A DNA stretch of 64,000 nucleotides from Ophiosphaerella korrae (GCA_028456385.1 JALNQF010000001.1:868001-932000); one strand, 5' to 3'; positions 35,476 to 45,910 are shown, counted from the stretch's first letter. Numbers and translations are program-made. The notes: generated from the letters alone by a model not told the origin.

Positions 35476-36638
35476 TCAGCACTTTTGGCCTGGATATGGG
35501 CACCATCCAGTAACCTTGGGTTTATTCTCCTTTGAAGTCGCAGCACCCTGCTTCTGTCTCGTCTTTGTCACAAGCGTAGTCTTTTGCCGACCGCAGTCTT
35601 TACCTGGGTATGGATATGGACAGCGTCCATGGTTGCTGAGAATAGATGTAACAACGTCCTCGTCGGGCACAGCGCTAGAGGGAGATACAGACTTGCTTAT
35701 CGTTGCTGGCTTTGTGGACGTTTGGATCTGACTGGGAGGTTTTTGCGTGGGGTTTGACATAATGCCAGGTGTTTGACTGACTTTTGCGGCCGAGCTCGGA
35801 AGCCTAGAAGTCATGAGGGTCGTTTTGAGTGTCACTGTGCTTGCCATCTCCTTCAAAGATGAACCATCTAATTCCCTGAAATCTCTTTTCTGCATCGTGC
35901 TGAGCGTGATTGGAACAATAACAATAGCTGTAGATGATGCAGGTTGCGGGCTAGGCTGGATGACAACGGCTGTCGAAGAAGCAGGTTGTTGACTTGGTTT
36001 GATTACCATTGCTGTGGACGATATAGGCTGTTGACTTGGCTGGGTGACCACCGCTGTTGAAGAGGCTTGAGTTGATGTATACCCTGGCCATAGAAATTGT
36101 GTTCCTAAAGTCGATGCAGGCGCGCCTAGAGGGCTAGTAGGAATAGCCGCAACTTTTGAGGAAGCTGTCTTGGCCGTTGTTACCTCAAGAAAATTACTGT
36201 AGGTCGAAGTAGGCACACGAGCATTACTCCAGGTGGCCGAATTAACTGGTCTGGGGTGCGGTTGCCATGAAATAACGGATGTAAAAGGTCGAAGAGAACT
36301 AAGATATGACCAATCACTTTTCGGTGCCAATAATTGAGAAGAGTCAGCCGATGAGAGACCGAAGGACAAGGACATAGGCGCATAATTAGGAACATATGAG
36401 CCATACTATATCAAAATCGTGAGCGCAATCCTCGGTGGGCTTGATGTTGGGTTGACATATGGTTAATACGTACACTTTTCTGAATGCTGCTCAAAGTTGC
36501 AGTGTTGAGCGTTGAACCACTATTAGCCACCGTCTTGGTAACAGAGACGGTTATCGTGGTCACATTCTGAGCAGATGCCCCGAGTACTTGGGCAGTCAAT
36601 ATAGCTAGATATAGGAAATTGGTCATCATGGAATGCAT
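35476..36638 (-). CDS. secreted Ser/Thr-rich protein with paired C-terminal CPYPG motifs
   Basis: Two exons, complement(35476..36405, 36474..36638), give 364 aa. The 68-nt intron starts GTACGT and ends TAG. Residues 1-24 form a signal peptide (FLYLAILTAQVLGASA). The middle is Ser/Thr/Pro-rich and holds about four imperfect units of 16-17 residues around ASSTAVVTQPSQQP, expected to be O-glycosylated. The C terminus has two related cysteine motifs, RCPYPYPGKDC and WCPYPGQKC, and ends at the last Cys. No membrane anchor or GPI signal is evident. It is probably a cell-wall or extracellular protein; an effector role is possible but unsupported. Confidence 0.75.
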
Positions 36639-37663
36639 GTACGCGTTAGATTGATGTTGAAAATGTATGGTACAAATTATGATAGTGGTTAATGAGTGAT
36701 CTTGTGATTATGAATGGAAATAGGGAAGTTTTAGACCATAGCTGAAGAACGTCCTTTGCCCAATGCTAGTTGTTGCTCATGTTTTTGTTCCGAGGCATGA
36801 AAGGAGCAAATACGCTCATTTGAGAGAACAAAGCACGCCTGACGCTCAAGCAAACAATGTACAACGAAAGACCAATATTCTAGAACGCTCAATTGTAGTC
36901 AAGGCGTTTCCGCTTTGGACCTCCGAACAAAGTGATGTTGGCCCGGCCACAATTAGTACCAGGTTAGTGGATACTCCCTAGATGACAAGTACTTTGGTTG
37001 AGTTGATGGAAACCGGGGCAGCGCTTGGAAGCACCTCTTTTCTCCCAAACAAACAAAGCCTAAGCTCTAGATATTTGAGGAGGAGGATGGTGGGGTGACT
37101 GATCAAGTGTTGAAGGCAGTGTGGGGTGTACACAGTAAACAGCAATGTCTTATCGTGGAGGTGACCAACAAACATTCGGGCCGCACTCCGCTTCCGCTAT
37201 CGCGGTCCATCACCATTCAGCAGGTCTCTACGCTTAATTACCAATGTTAGGTAAAGCGTATCAGGTACATACATATTACTGAACCCTAGCGGTCTTACTA
37301 CTTTTTGCGCTTGTCCACCAACTCCAACATCCTTTCCCGCCCCGGATGCCCCGGCCCGTTACTCCAGCAGTACACGACACGCCTCCGCAGGCCCAACAAA
37401 TGCGCACTTCTTGCTTACAGGAAAATATCGCGGGCGGAAGGACTCATTCCTGAATCGAGCCAAGAGGGCCAGATCAGGCTGAACGGGAGCTCGATGCGAT
37501 TATGAGATTATTCCTGCCTGTTTTCGCTGCGTCTCATATTATTTGCAGGCAAAGCAGCAGCTTCCACACAGATGGCAATGCATAAGAAGGCAGCGCAAGG
37601 ACGTATTCGCACTCAGACTATCCATCCCAAATTTCTGTCAGCGTTGCTGTATAATTCTTAAAA
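36639..37663. other. intergenic, divergent promoters
   Basis: About 1 kb between the secreted-protein gene (-) and the SDR gene (+). Short frames present are not supported as genes. Confidence 0.45.
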
Positions 37664-38644
37664 ATGCCATCAACTAAGAGCAAGAACATCATCATTACAG
37701 GTGGCGCGCGAGGCCTCGGGCGCTGCACAGCACGACACCTGCTCTCCCAGCCTCAAAAACACCAAGTGTTCATTATTGATTTCAATGCCGATGAGACATT
37801 ATACTGCGTGGAACAACATCTGGCCACATATGCCCCTCGCGTCAGCTACTCGATAACCAATCTTCGCAACCCCGAGGAAATCCGAGTCGCCGTTGTCAAA
37901 GCGGCAGACTTCTTCGGTGGCCGTATCGACGTCGTGATCAATAATGCCGGCATTGCCAGAGGATTCTTCAACGCAGGCAATGGCACCATGGAAGACTTCG
38001 CAACAGCTGAGCAATGGCAAGCATACATTGATACCAACCTCAGCGCCCCATTCTATATGAGCCAAGCCGCCATCCCATACATGAAGAGTCCAAATAGCCA
38101 AAAGGAGCCCATCGACCGCTCTAAGGATTTGAAGCGCACAGAAGAATTCAATCAGCTGCCCCTCAACTTACATGGAGAAGACAAGCTTGACGAGGGAGGA
38201 TGCATCATTAACATCGCCTCCTTCCGTGCCCACCAATCCGACCCCGACTGCGAAGGCTACGCTGCTTCCAAAGGCGGCGTTCTCGCTCTCACACAAGCCA
38301 TGTCCATTTCCTGCCAGCGCTGGGGCATCCGTGTTATGGCCATTTCGCCAGGTTGGGTCCATGTGGACCACGAGTGCAAAGCACGCGACGAGGAGTCGGC
38401 TGCCATGCAGAATGGCTCTTACAAGAAAGTGGCGCCACATGAGCCTGAGGCTGTAGCATTGCGCATAAAGTCTTGGGCTAGCGATCTCCCCGACATCCAT
38501 CACAGACAGCACCCGGCGGGGCGTGTAGGACGGGGTGAGGACTTGGCTGAGATGGTAACCTATGTCATGGGAGCAGGGTTCTTGAGCGGACAGGAGATTG
38601 TTTTGGATGGCGGTGCGAACAGGCGAAAGAATCCTGATATTTGA
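37664..38644 (+). CDS. short-chain dehydrogenase/reductase
   Basis: A single exon of 326 aa. It has a Rossmann fold with the cofactor motif TGGARGLG (residues 13-20), NNAG (about 92-95) and the active site Ser in INIASF with YAASK (Tyr and Lys catalytic; about 205-209). The stretch ISPGWV follows, as in the classical SDR type. Asp after the second strand (IIDFNAD) suggests NAD(H) preference. Between NNAG and the catalytic Ser there is an extra charged insert of about 30 residues. The C terminus (SGQEIVLDGG) is also family-typical. The substrate cannot be inferred, and no biosynthetic cluster partner is adjacent. The frame is intact. Confidence 0.9.
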   Translation: MPSTKSKNIIITGGARGLGRCTARHLLSQPQKHQVFIIDFNADETLYCVEQHLATYAPRVSYSITNLRNPEEIRVAVVKAADFFGGRIDVVINNAGIARGFFNAGNGTMEDFATAEQWQAYIDTNLSAPFYMSQAAIPYMKSPNSQKEPIDRSKDLKRTEEFNQLPLNLHGEDKLDEGGCIINIASFRAHQSDPDCEGYAASKGGVLALTQAMSISCQRWGIRVMAISPGWVHVDHECKARDEESAAMQNGSYKKVAPHEPEAVALRIKSWASDLPDIHHRQHPAGRVGRGEDLAEMVTYVMGAGFLSGQEIVLDGGANRRKNPDI

Positions 38645-40120
38645 GGCTGTTTCGTGGTACACTGGTTCGGGGAAATAATGTATAGGTATACAGACTGCTC
38701 TTTGGGTTTGATGATGATATATTATGCAGTTGGACAAAAGATAATGATCGACGGCTGCACAATAGTTGGGGAACGTGAAGAATGATTCCTGATCGTATAG
38801 CTATTGTATATTATTTTTCTAATTGCCTCACCGTGAGGCTCCACGACTCTCACACGTTGATCAAGGCCTGAGAGGCCAGGTACTTTGAAGTAAGACAGCC
38901 TGTTACTCAACCTCTTCTAAGCGTTTATACATTATACACATGTTATCACATCAGCCATACAAGAAACAAAACAATCGTAATGAGAAACAAATTCATTTGT
39001 AGGTATTATTGCCAGGCAGTAAAACCAAAATGCTAAAATTCAGGAATCATCAATGCTTGCCCCCTTTGCCTGTTGGTTCCACCCCAACCTTGATTAATAT
39101 GAGCAGTGCACCTAGCTGACATTCGTTGATTGACGGGCGTTTCTGTCTCGCCGGGTGTCTTCTGAGTCTTTGTCGATAGAAATCGTGAAAACATTCAGCG
39201 TGCTGAGTATCTCAACAGGCTGTCAGCTCGTTTTCTTCGTCGAAAAAAACCTGTTGCTTACCAGACTAATGTCCGTCCCTGCGTGGCGGGACACTTTTTC
39301 TTTCGGGCGCTCGGAATGCTCCTATCACGCTTGTAAGTCCACAGATCCAGCGTGTATCTCTTCTACTCCTCTCGTGCTCTTGGTGTGTTAAGCTCCGATG
39401 CCGAAACACGTGCTGTTGACCCTGCTGTCGCCTATTCTGTCAATGTAGTCGGCAGACTCTCCTCCAACACCCTCCTGTTTATTCGTGACATTATAAATCT
39501 ACAAAGAGCTCGGTAGACTATGGAGGAAGTTAAGTTAGCAAAGAGCAGGACTGCAGCCTTAAAAGATTAATTTAAGGTGTAGAGTGCACATTCCAGCAGT
39601 TTCTCCGTGCAATCGACAAGATCGTCGAAGACTCGTCTGACTGGATGTGCGTCTTTAGCGACGGAGGGCACGCAGTAGCGTGCTGAGATATCTGCAGGCA
39701 GTGCCATGCCATGTGGCTGAGAACTGGGGCTCAGCCAGGCAGATCTTATTCCCGGTCGTGCAGCCAGTTGTTTTCCGGAACCCCACGTTAGTGACTGCTA
39801 CCGACGGATACCAGACTCCTGTTCGTGCTGCCCTTCGGGACATAATCGATTCCTTGACGCATTTCTCAGGAATCGTGCGCAGACTGTGTGCAATATCACA
39901 CTATTCTTGCACTCAAACGACCTACGTCGCTGCGCAAGCTACCATGTTGACATGAGTATTGCGAGAGGCTATGGCGCTCAGCCTGGTCTCACAAGGCTGC
40001 CTTCACAGCAGCCTACTTTAAGCTTCCTCTGCCTTATCGCAACTATGTAGTTCTACCCTTAACACTACAAAAACCGTTCGCCCTTCTTACTCCTTCGGCC
40101 AAACCTAAAATACAAGCGCC
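38645..40120. other. intergenic region containing left arm of an inverted block
   Basis: A near-palindrome GCCTCAC-C-GTGAGGC lies at 38825-38839. From about 39262 the sequence matches, in inverted orientation, the block at 43145-43672 (separate entries). Frames here (for example 39680-39955) look like broken coding remnants and are not called as genes. The last 300 bp should be the promoter of the HET-NLR gene. Confidence 0.5.
39262..39763. repeat. left arm of degenerate inverted block flanking the HET-NLR gene
   Basis: Aligned by eye with the reverse complement of 43145-43672. Shared stretches in the same order include TGTCCGTCCCTGCGTG, CTTTTTCTTTCGG, a CTTAAAAG.TTAAT segment, CAGTTTCTCCG, GTGCGTCTTTAGCGAC, a perfect 23-bp match (39673-39695 against 43221-43243), TGTGGCTGAGAACT and CTTATT.CCGG.CGTGCAG. 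Between these the arms have diverged, so the duplication is old. Confidence 0.75.
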
Positions 40121-43000
40121 ATGCGACTTCTCCACTTTAACGCCCTGGGCAAGCTCGTCTTAACAGATTTCCACGGCAAACCGATTCCGCCCTACGCCAT
40201 TCTATCGCACAGATGGAGCGATTCCGAGATCCTTATCGAAGACGTATCGAGCGAAGCATATATACAGAAAAAAGAAGGCTATAAAAAGCTCAAGTTTTGT
40301 GCTGAGCAGGCGGTCCGGGATAAGCTGCAGTACTTTTGGATTGATACATGCTGCATCGACAGATGGAATAAGATCGAGCGCTCGAGGGCGATTAACTCAA
40401 TGTTTCAGTGGTACAAAAATGCGACACGATGCTATATCTTTTTGTCAGACGTGACAGTATCGACTACAACAGAGCTTGCCCAGCGCAGCGACTGGGAGGC
40501 GTCGTTTCGTGCAAGCGCTTGGTTCACTCGTGGATGGACGCTGCAAGAGCTGATAGCGCCAGTGTTGGTGGACTTTTTCTCTTGCGAAGGAGAGCACATA
40601 GGCGACAAAGCGTCGCTCGACCAGCTCATACACGACATCACCAGTATCCCTCTCGCCGCATTGCGTAACTGTGCTCTAGACCAGTTCACTGTGTCTGAAC
40701 GAAAACAATGGGCCGGCAATCGCGAAACGACCGAGAAAGAAGATATTGTATACTGCCTGCTCGGAGTTCTTGGTGTCTCTATGCCCACAGCGTATGGCGA
40801 AGGAAAAGAGAGCGCGTGGAGAAGACTGCAGGCTGAAGTAGAGGGAGCTGGTAGTGCACCGTCGATTATTCCTTTCTCGCGCAACGAGCATTTTGTGGGT
40901 CGAGAGTTACAGCTCGCTGAAGCCGAGGCTAAGCTCTTCAGCAACGAACAGAGCACTACTACACTAGCGATCGTCGGGCCTGGCGGAACAGGCAAGTCGC
41001 AGCTTGCGCTCGAGGTTGCACACCGAACAAGGCAGAACATCAAGAACTGCGCGGTCTTCTGGATAGACGCGAGCGATAAAGACAGCTTCTACCAGTCGTA
41101 TGCAAGCGTTGCACAGAAACTCAGGATCTCAGGCTGGGAAGACGATCAGACGGACATGAGGCAGGTCGTTAAACACTGTGTGGCAGAGTTGAGTGAACGG
41201 CAGTGTCTGCTTATTTTTGACAATGCAGAGGACACATTCTTACGGTTAAGCAGCTCATCAAAGGCAGAAGCGGCACACTTCGCCGACTATCTACCGCAGT
41301 CTGTACTATGTTCTGTCCTTTTCACGACAATAAATAGCAACATAGCCAAGGCGCTTGCTCCACAAAACGTCATAGCGCTACAAGGACTCCTACCAGAGAC
41401 AGCGCAAAGGATGTTTCAAAATCGCTTGTCGAGACCACTCTTGAACACTGAGCAGCAGAACTTAAATATCTTGCTTAGGAAGCTGTTTTATCTGCCTATA
41501 GCGGTTGTGCAAGCGGCAGCGTGCATAGATGCAAGTAGCATGACAGTGCAGGAGTACCAAGCACAACTAGACGAGTACAGAGAAGTACCTCTAGAGTCTA
41601 GTAGCGGCTCGCCTCAGGGTAAGCTACTGGGCTCTGACGTGAAAGACTCTGTAGCGGCTACACTATTTGTCTCTATCAGCCAAATCCAACGTACGAACGC
41701 AGTGGCTGCAGATTATCTGTTCCTCGCCGCGTGCGTAGAACGGAAAGATATCTTGCTCGATATTCTAGATGCAGCGTCGGTGCAGGTGAGGGAAAATGCA
41801 ATCAAGGTACTTGACAGGTATGCGCTCATCACAAGACGACCTGCCGAGTCTGCACTAGATATTCATCGTCTCGTCCATGACGCCCTAAGAAAGCGGCTAC
41901 AGGCACAGGGACGGTTCAGAAAATGGAGTGAACGTGCTGTCACTCAGCTACTCCAAATGTTTCCCAGTAATGATCATAGCAATAGAAGCAAGTGGAGGCG
42001 ACTACTTCCGCATGCACAATGCGCTCTGTCGTATAGTCGCACGAATGATGACGACAGGAAGGAAGAAGACGAGAGATTGGAACTTGCACGAAGATGTGCC
42101 ATGACCCTATATAGCGATGGGCGGTTTGAGGAGGTCGAAGAACTACATGTAAAAGAACTAGGAATATGCTCAAGGGTGCTTGGGGACGAGCATCCCTCCA
42201 CGCTGACCAGCATGGCCAACCTGGCGTTGACGTACAGGAATCAAGGGCGGTGGAAGGAGGCCGAAGAACTACAGGTAAAAGAACTAGGGATATGCTTAAG
42301 AGCGCTTGGGGGCGAGAATCCCTTCACGCTGACCAGCATGGCCAACCTGGCGTTGACGTACCAGAATCAAGGGCGGTTAAAGGAGGCTGAAGAGCTGGAG
42401 GTGCAGGTGATGGAGATGATGAAGAGGGTGCTTGGGGACGAGCATCCCTCCACGCTAACTAGCATGGGCAACCTGGCGTCAACGTACCGGAATCAAGGGC
42501 GGTCGAAGGAGGCTGAAGAGTTGGAGGTGCAAGTGATGGAGACGAGAAGGAGGGTGCTTGGGGACGAGCATCCCTCCACGCTAACTAGCATGGGCAACCT
42601 GGCGTCGACGTACCAGAATCAAGGGCGGTTAAAGGAGGCTGAAGAGCTAGAGGTGCAGGTGATGGAGATGATGAAGAGGGTGCTTGGGGACGAGCATCCC
42701 TCCACGCTAACTAGCATGGGCAACCTGGCGTCAACGTACCGGAATCAAGGGCGGTCGAAGGAGGCTGAAGAGCTGGAGGTGCAAGTGATAGAGACGAGAA
42801 GGAGGGTGCTTGGGGACGAGCATCCTGATACGCTGACTAGCATGCACAATCTCGCCTATACACTACAGTCACAAGCTCGTCAAGAGGAGGCTATTGTACT
42901 AATGGAAAGATACTTACAGTCGCGCCAGCAGATTCTTGGCAAGCGTCACCTCAATACGCAGTCGTCGCTTGACGCGCTAAGCAGTTGGGAGGCAGAGTAG
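40121..43000 (+). CDS. HET-domain NLR (HET / NB-ARC / TPR), putative allorecognition receptor
   Basis: A single intronless exon of 959 aa. The HET domain (about residues 20-175) shows PPYAILSHRW, FWIDTCCIDR, NSMFQWYKNA, CYIFLSDV and TRGWTLQELIAP. The NB-ARC domain (about 260-520) has P-loop GPGGTGKSQLAL (287-298), Walker B CLLIFDN (about 362-368), LFTT (RNBS-B-like) and YLPIAVVQAAA in place of GLPLA. A winged-helix-like segment precedes a C-terminal array of 42-residue TPR units of the kinesin-light-chain type (from about 657). In ascomycetes, HET-NLR proteins with highly similar repeats control heterokaryon incompatibility: the repeats sense a cue, the NB-ARC switches, and HET triggers cell death. 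The gene appears intact. It lies between inverted degenerate blocks and its repeats are recently amplified. The ligand is unknown. Confidence 0.93.
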   Translation: MRLLHFNALGKLVLTDFHGKPIPPYAILSHRWSDSEILIEDVSSEAYIQKKEGYKKLKFCAEQAVRDKLQYFWIDTCCIDRWNKIERSRAINSMFQWYKNATRCYIFLSDVTVSTTTELAQRSDWEASFRASAWFTRGWTLQELIAPVLVDFFSCEGEHIGDKASLDQLIHDITSIPLAALRNCALDQFTVSERKQWAGNRETTEKEDIVYCLLGVLGVSMPTAYGEGKESAWRRLQAEVEGAGSAPSIIPFSRNEHFVGRELQLAEAEAKLFSNEQSTTTLAIVGPGGTGKSQLALEVAHRTRQNIKNCAVFWIDASDKDSFYQSYASVAQKLRISGWEDDQTDMRQVVKHCVAELSERQCLLIFDNAEDTFLRLSSSSKAEAAHFADYLPQSVLCSVLFTTINSNIAKALAPQNVIALQGLLPETAQRMFQNRLSRPLLNTEQQNLNILLRKLFYLPIAVVQAAACIDASSMTVQEYQAQLDEYREVPLESSSGSPQGKLLGSDVKDSVAATLFVSISQIQRTNAVAADYLFLAACVERKDILLDILDAASVQVRENAIKVLDRYALITRRPAESALDIHRLVHDALRKRLQAQGRFRKWSERAVTQLLQMFPSNDHSNRSKWRRLLPHAQCALSYSRTNDDDRKEEDERLELARRCAMTLYSDGRFEEVEELHVKELGICSRVLGDEHPSTLTSMANLALTYRNQGRWKEAEELQVKELGICLRALGGENPFTLTSMANLALTYQNQGRLKEAEELEVQVMEMMKRVLGDEHPSTLTSMGNLASTYRNQGRSKEAEELEVQVMETRRRVLGDEHPSTLTSMGNLASTYQNQGRLKEAEELEVQVMEMMKRVLGDEHPSTLTSMGNLASTYRNQGRSKEAEELEVQVIETRRRVLGDEHPDTLTSMHNLAYTLQSQARQEEAIVLMERYLQSRQQILGKRHLNTQSSLDALSSWEAE
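42089..42844 (+). repeat. tandem 126-bp TPR-coding repeats with a 252-bp higher-order duplication
   Basis: Six units of exactly 126 bp: 42089, 42215, 42341, 42467, 42593 and 42719, followed by a degenerate seventh from 42845. Units starting at 42341 and 42593 are almost identical to each other (QNQGRLKEAEELEV...MMK), as are those at 42467 and 42719 (RNQGRSKEAEELEV...TRR). The array therefore last grew by duplication of a two-unit block. Confidence 0.95.
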
Positions 43001-43144
43001 AATAATAGGCATGAGACACGCTCCCTTTATATATCATCTTAAGTCGCGAAGCCACATGCGATTAAGTTCATTCGTCTAGTATAGCTACTAAAAGTGTTTA
43101 TTCATATAAGTTAGTTAATGTATCTATAAACCCACCCTACTGTC

Positions 43145-43672
43145 TGCACGGCCGGAAATAAGAGCTGCCTGAGGCATCATACTCAGACCCAAAGTTCTCA
43201 GCCACAGCGCAGTATGGGTCGCAGATATCTCAGCACGCTACTGTATACACAGCGTCGCTAAAGACGCACGGTCAGTAAGACGCACTCCGACGATCTTGCT
43301 GTCTGCGCGGAGAAACTACCGGACTACATAATCTCTACCCTGGATTAACCTTTTAAGGCCATAGTTTAAAACTTTACTATCTAAGCTTGTTTCCTAGCCC
43401 ACCGAATTATCTAAAGACATTCACTTTCATAAGGGAACAGGGGGATGTTAGAGTAGAGTCATTTGACAGCCCTGAGAGAACGAGTAACGGCATAATCGGC
43501 GACGTGCTTTTTAGCGCCGGAGGCTGACAGGATAGAAGAACGAAAGCTGGATACTGGATACCCACCGCGCCCACCTATATTCAAGCATGTTGCGAATAAC
43601 CCGTGGCGCCGAAAGAAAAAGTGTCCCGTTACACCGGGTGTCCCGGCACGCAGGGACGGACGTTACATCACT
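43145..43672. repeat. right arm of degenerate inverted block flanking the HET-NLR gene
   Basis: Inverted counterpart of 39262-39763 (see that entry). Its outer end lies within about 25 bp of the stop codon of the next gene (43696). The inner 140 bp up to the HET-NLR stop show no match to the left side. Confidence 0.75.
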
Positions 43673-43695
43673 CTGTACGCTACGACAGCTAGCTT

Positions 43696-44859
43696 TTACC
43701 AATATTGCCCTATGCTCGGGTACTTTGCGGCCGCTGCTGCCTCTTGCGCACACGTAACGCACTGGTTATAAGCTCCTTGGTGCTTAGCGTACCAGCGACC
43801 CCAGAGGTCATTAGGGCGGTCGAACATGTTCCTGCTAGGATGGTTTCGCTTATGGTAAGGTGCTTCTGTAGATATGACTGGTCCATTGAAACCGTTTTGA
43901 GTGCTTAAGGCCTGTTGAACATGACACTGTTGAACTGTTGGAATAATATCTGGGAGCGAAAGCTTCGTCGGGAATGTGAGAGGCTTTCGAGGAGCAGGAA
44001 CGCATTCCCAGTAGCTTGCATCCCGAACCACAGTGACAGGTTCAGAGCTTCGTCGCTGAGGCTGCGTAAACTCGGGGGCCTTGATTCCAGCGAAGAGGTT
44101 CACAATGGCCTTAAGCCACGACGACGAAGTTACGGTATCCTTTCGGGTCTTAGGTGGAGACTGATCTGTTGCATACACTTCTAGGTGCTGCTCTTGTGAC
44201 TCGCTAATAACAGCCTTGGATACGAACATCTCCAGAAGGAGAGAGGATGGCGGAGAGTCTTGCTCATCGTCCTCGTCGTCCTCAATGGCACAATCATCCT
44301 TCGTGGTGGGAGTACAAAGTCTCTCGACCACAGCTGAGGGAAGAGAGAGTCTGGAATGGCTACGTTCGGCCAGTTCCCCCTTGGCTGCTTCTTCCAGGGC
44401 CAAATGAAGAGGGCTTACAAAACGGCCACCATTGGCAAGTTCTTCTTTGGATTCAACGCGCTTTTTACTGAATTCGTAACCGTCCTCGACAATTAAAGCA
44501 ACAGATTGGTCAATCGTGTCTTCAGAAGCCCAGGAAGACGAATCAGAGATAGAGCTGTTTGCTCCGAGCTCTTGTTTACAGACATCTTGCACAGGAGTAT
44601 TGACAAGGTCATCAACAAGCCGGTTCATCATATCTTCGAACTCCTTGTCGAAAGGGTCAGAAACAGTACCGCTTGCTTTGGATTCTTGTCCATGAGTCTG
44701 CTGCGCAGCACTAGGTGAATTTACTTGAACCCAACCCATTTTTTGACTCTGTGTGATCTTTTCTTGCCTCTGAACCTTCGGCTGTGCCTTGCGCCAATTG
44801 TTCGTCTTTCGGTTGGCGTGTCCATAGGGGTGCGCACGCGATCGACGCATGCCGCCCAT
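43696..44859 (-). CDS. hypothetical protein, function unknown
   Basis: A single exon of 387 aa with no recognised domain. The N terminus is basic (MRRSRAHPYGHANRK), the middle acidic (IEDDEDDEQDS) and Ser-rich, and the C terminus contains NDLWGRWYAKHQGAYNQCVTCAQ and ends SIGQYW. There is no signal peptide; a short hydrophobic stretch (WLKAIVNLFAGI) is not long enough for a membrane helix. The start ATG sits next to a GTAAGT sequence, so an unrecognised 5' exon is conceivable. The composition suggests a nuclear or cytosolic disordered protein. Confidence 0.65.
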   Translation of the reverse strand: MGGMRRSRAHPYGHANRKTNNWRKAQPKVQRQEKITQSQKMGWVQVNSPSAAQQTHGQESKASGTVSDPFDKEFEDMMNRLVDDLVNTPVQDVCKQELGANSSISDSSSWASEDTIDQSVALIVEDGYEFSKKRVESKEELANGGRFVSPLHLALEEAAKGELAERSHSRLSLPSAVVERLCTPTTKDDCAIEDDEDDEQDSPPSSLLLEMFVSKAVISESQEQHLEVYATDQSPPKTRKDTVTSSSWLKAIVNLFAGIKAPEFTQPQRRSSEPVTVVRDASYWECVPAPRKPLTFPTKLSLPDIIPTVQQCHVQQALSTQNGFNGPVISTEAPYHKRNHPSRNMFDRPNDLWGRWYAKHQGAYNQCVTCAQEAAAAAKYPSIGQYW

Positions 44860-45535
44860 ACTTACAGGCTCAAAGGAAGCAGAGAAGATCTAATTGATGA
44901 GTTGTGTTGTCGAAACCGAGTTTTTAAGGTTGATTGAGAGGCCAAGGAAGAGAATAGAGGCTTATGGTTTATGTATAAGAAAAGCGATGTGTCGGCGGGC
45001 CGCTGCCAGCACTGTGATATCACAATGTCGAATTGTGTGTGCGCAAATGAGGAATATGCGTGCGTTGTGGTGCCACAGTGTTGAGCTGGTGTGCGCTGTT
45101 GAGAAAACCATGAACAGAGTTGAGCGTCGTGAGTGGGCAGGCGAGGCAGACTGGAGGGTAGATCCAAAAGAATCAGGCATAATTGGGCTGTGGGGCGAAA
45201 CGAAAGTGAAAGTTGCAAGGTGAATCGTGGGCGAGTGTGGAAATACAAATCTGACAAGAAGGTGAATGATGAACATGCGAGAAGGGTACGTGCTGCGCAT
45301 TTGATGGAACCACCCCTTCAAGATGAACGATGTGACGGATGGAGACCATAGAATTATGAGAAAAGTAGTCTAGTAGGGTGATAATGAGTCTCCCGAGACC
45401 TTGAATTCATCACAAACAAACCCAGTCTTGCCGCACCCTGCTACTCATCTTTTGAAAATGTATCATCATGAGTTGATTGGTTTGGAGAATGCTTCCTACT
45501 ACCTTAGCTGCTAGGAATTGCCAGTTTATCTAATA
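44860..45535. other. intergenic, nothing recognised
   Basis: About 675 bp upstream of the hypothetical gene (-) and downstream of LSM6 (-). Open frames on both strands here lack coding features. Confidence 0.5.
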
Positions 45536-45910
45536 TCAAGCCTTGTCCGCGGAAATGTATGTGACTGTTCACGCGGTTAGTAGACCCAGAAGTAAAGAGA
45601 CAGTAGACAGCTAACCATTGTTACCGCGGACGAAAGCATCCCCCCAATTTCGAATAACCCGCCCCTCTGCAATTTCTTTGCATTGCTCGAGAGCAATGTT
45701 CATGTAGCCGTCGACGGATTGAAGATCACCTGAGTCTGTTAGGAGTGTAGTATTATTTTGGTTTGTTCACGTGCCCTTGTAGACAATGCCAGAGTTGAGT
45801 TTTACAGTGACGGGAGCACCGATGATTTCGCTCAAGAAACCACTAGGGTCTCTTGAGTCGCCAGCAGCATCGGCAGCCTCTGGTGCTGGGCTCTCGCCAT
45901 TGGTAGACAT
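45536..45910 (-). CDS. LSM6: U6 snRNA-associated Sm-like protein LSm6
   Basis: Three short exons, complement(45536..45564, 45616..45729, 45775..45910), give 92 aa. The Sm1 motif is FLSEIIGAPVTVKLNSGIVYKG and the Sm2 part contains WGDAFVRGNNVTYIS. Between them is LQSVDGYMNIALEQ, the LSm6 signature. Intron 2 is a normal GTTAGC...CTAAC...CAG (51 nt). Intron 1 (45730-45774, 45 nt) appears to be GC-AG: only a GCACGT donor after TAC AAG G gives the correct phase to reach GT GAT CTT CAA. LSm6 is part of the LSm2-8 ring on U6 snRNA and of the cytoplasmic LSm1-7 decapping ring. It is divergent from the RAD60-like gene. Confidence 0.93.
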
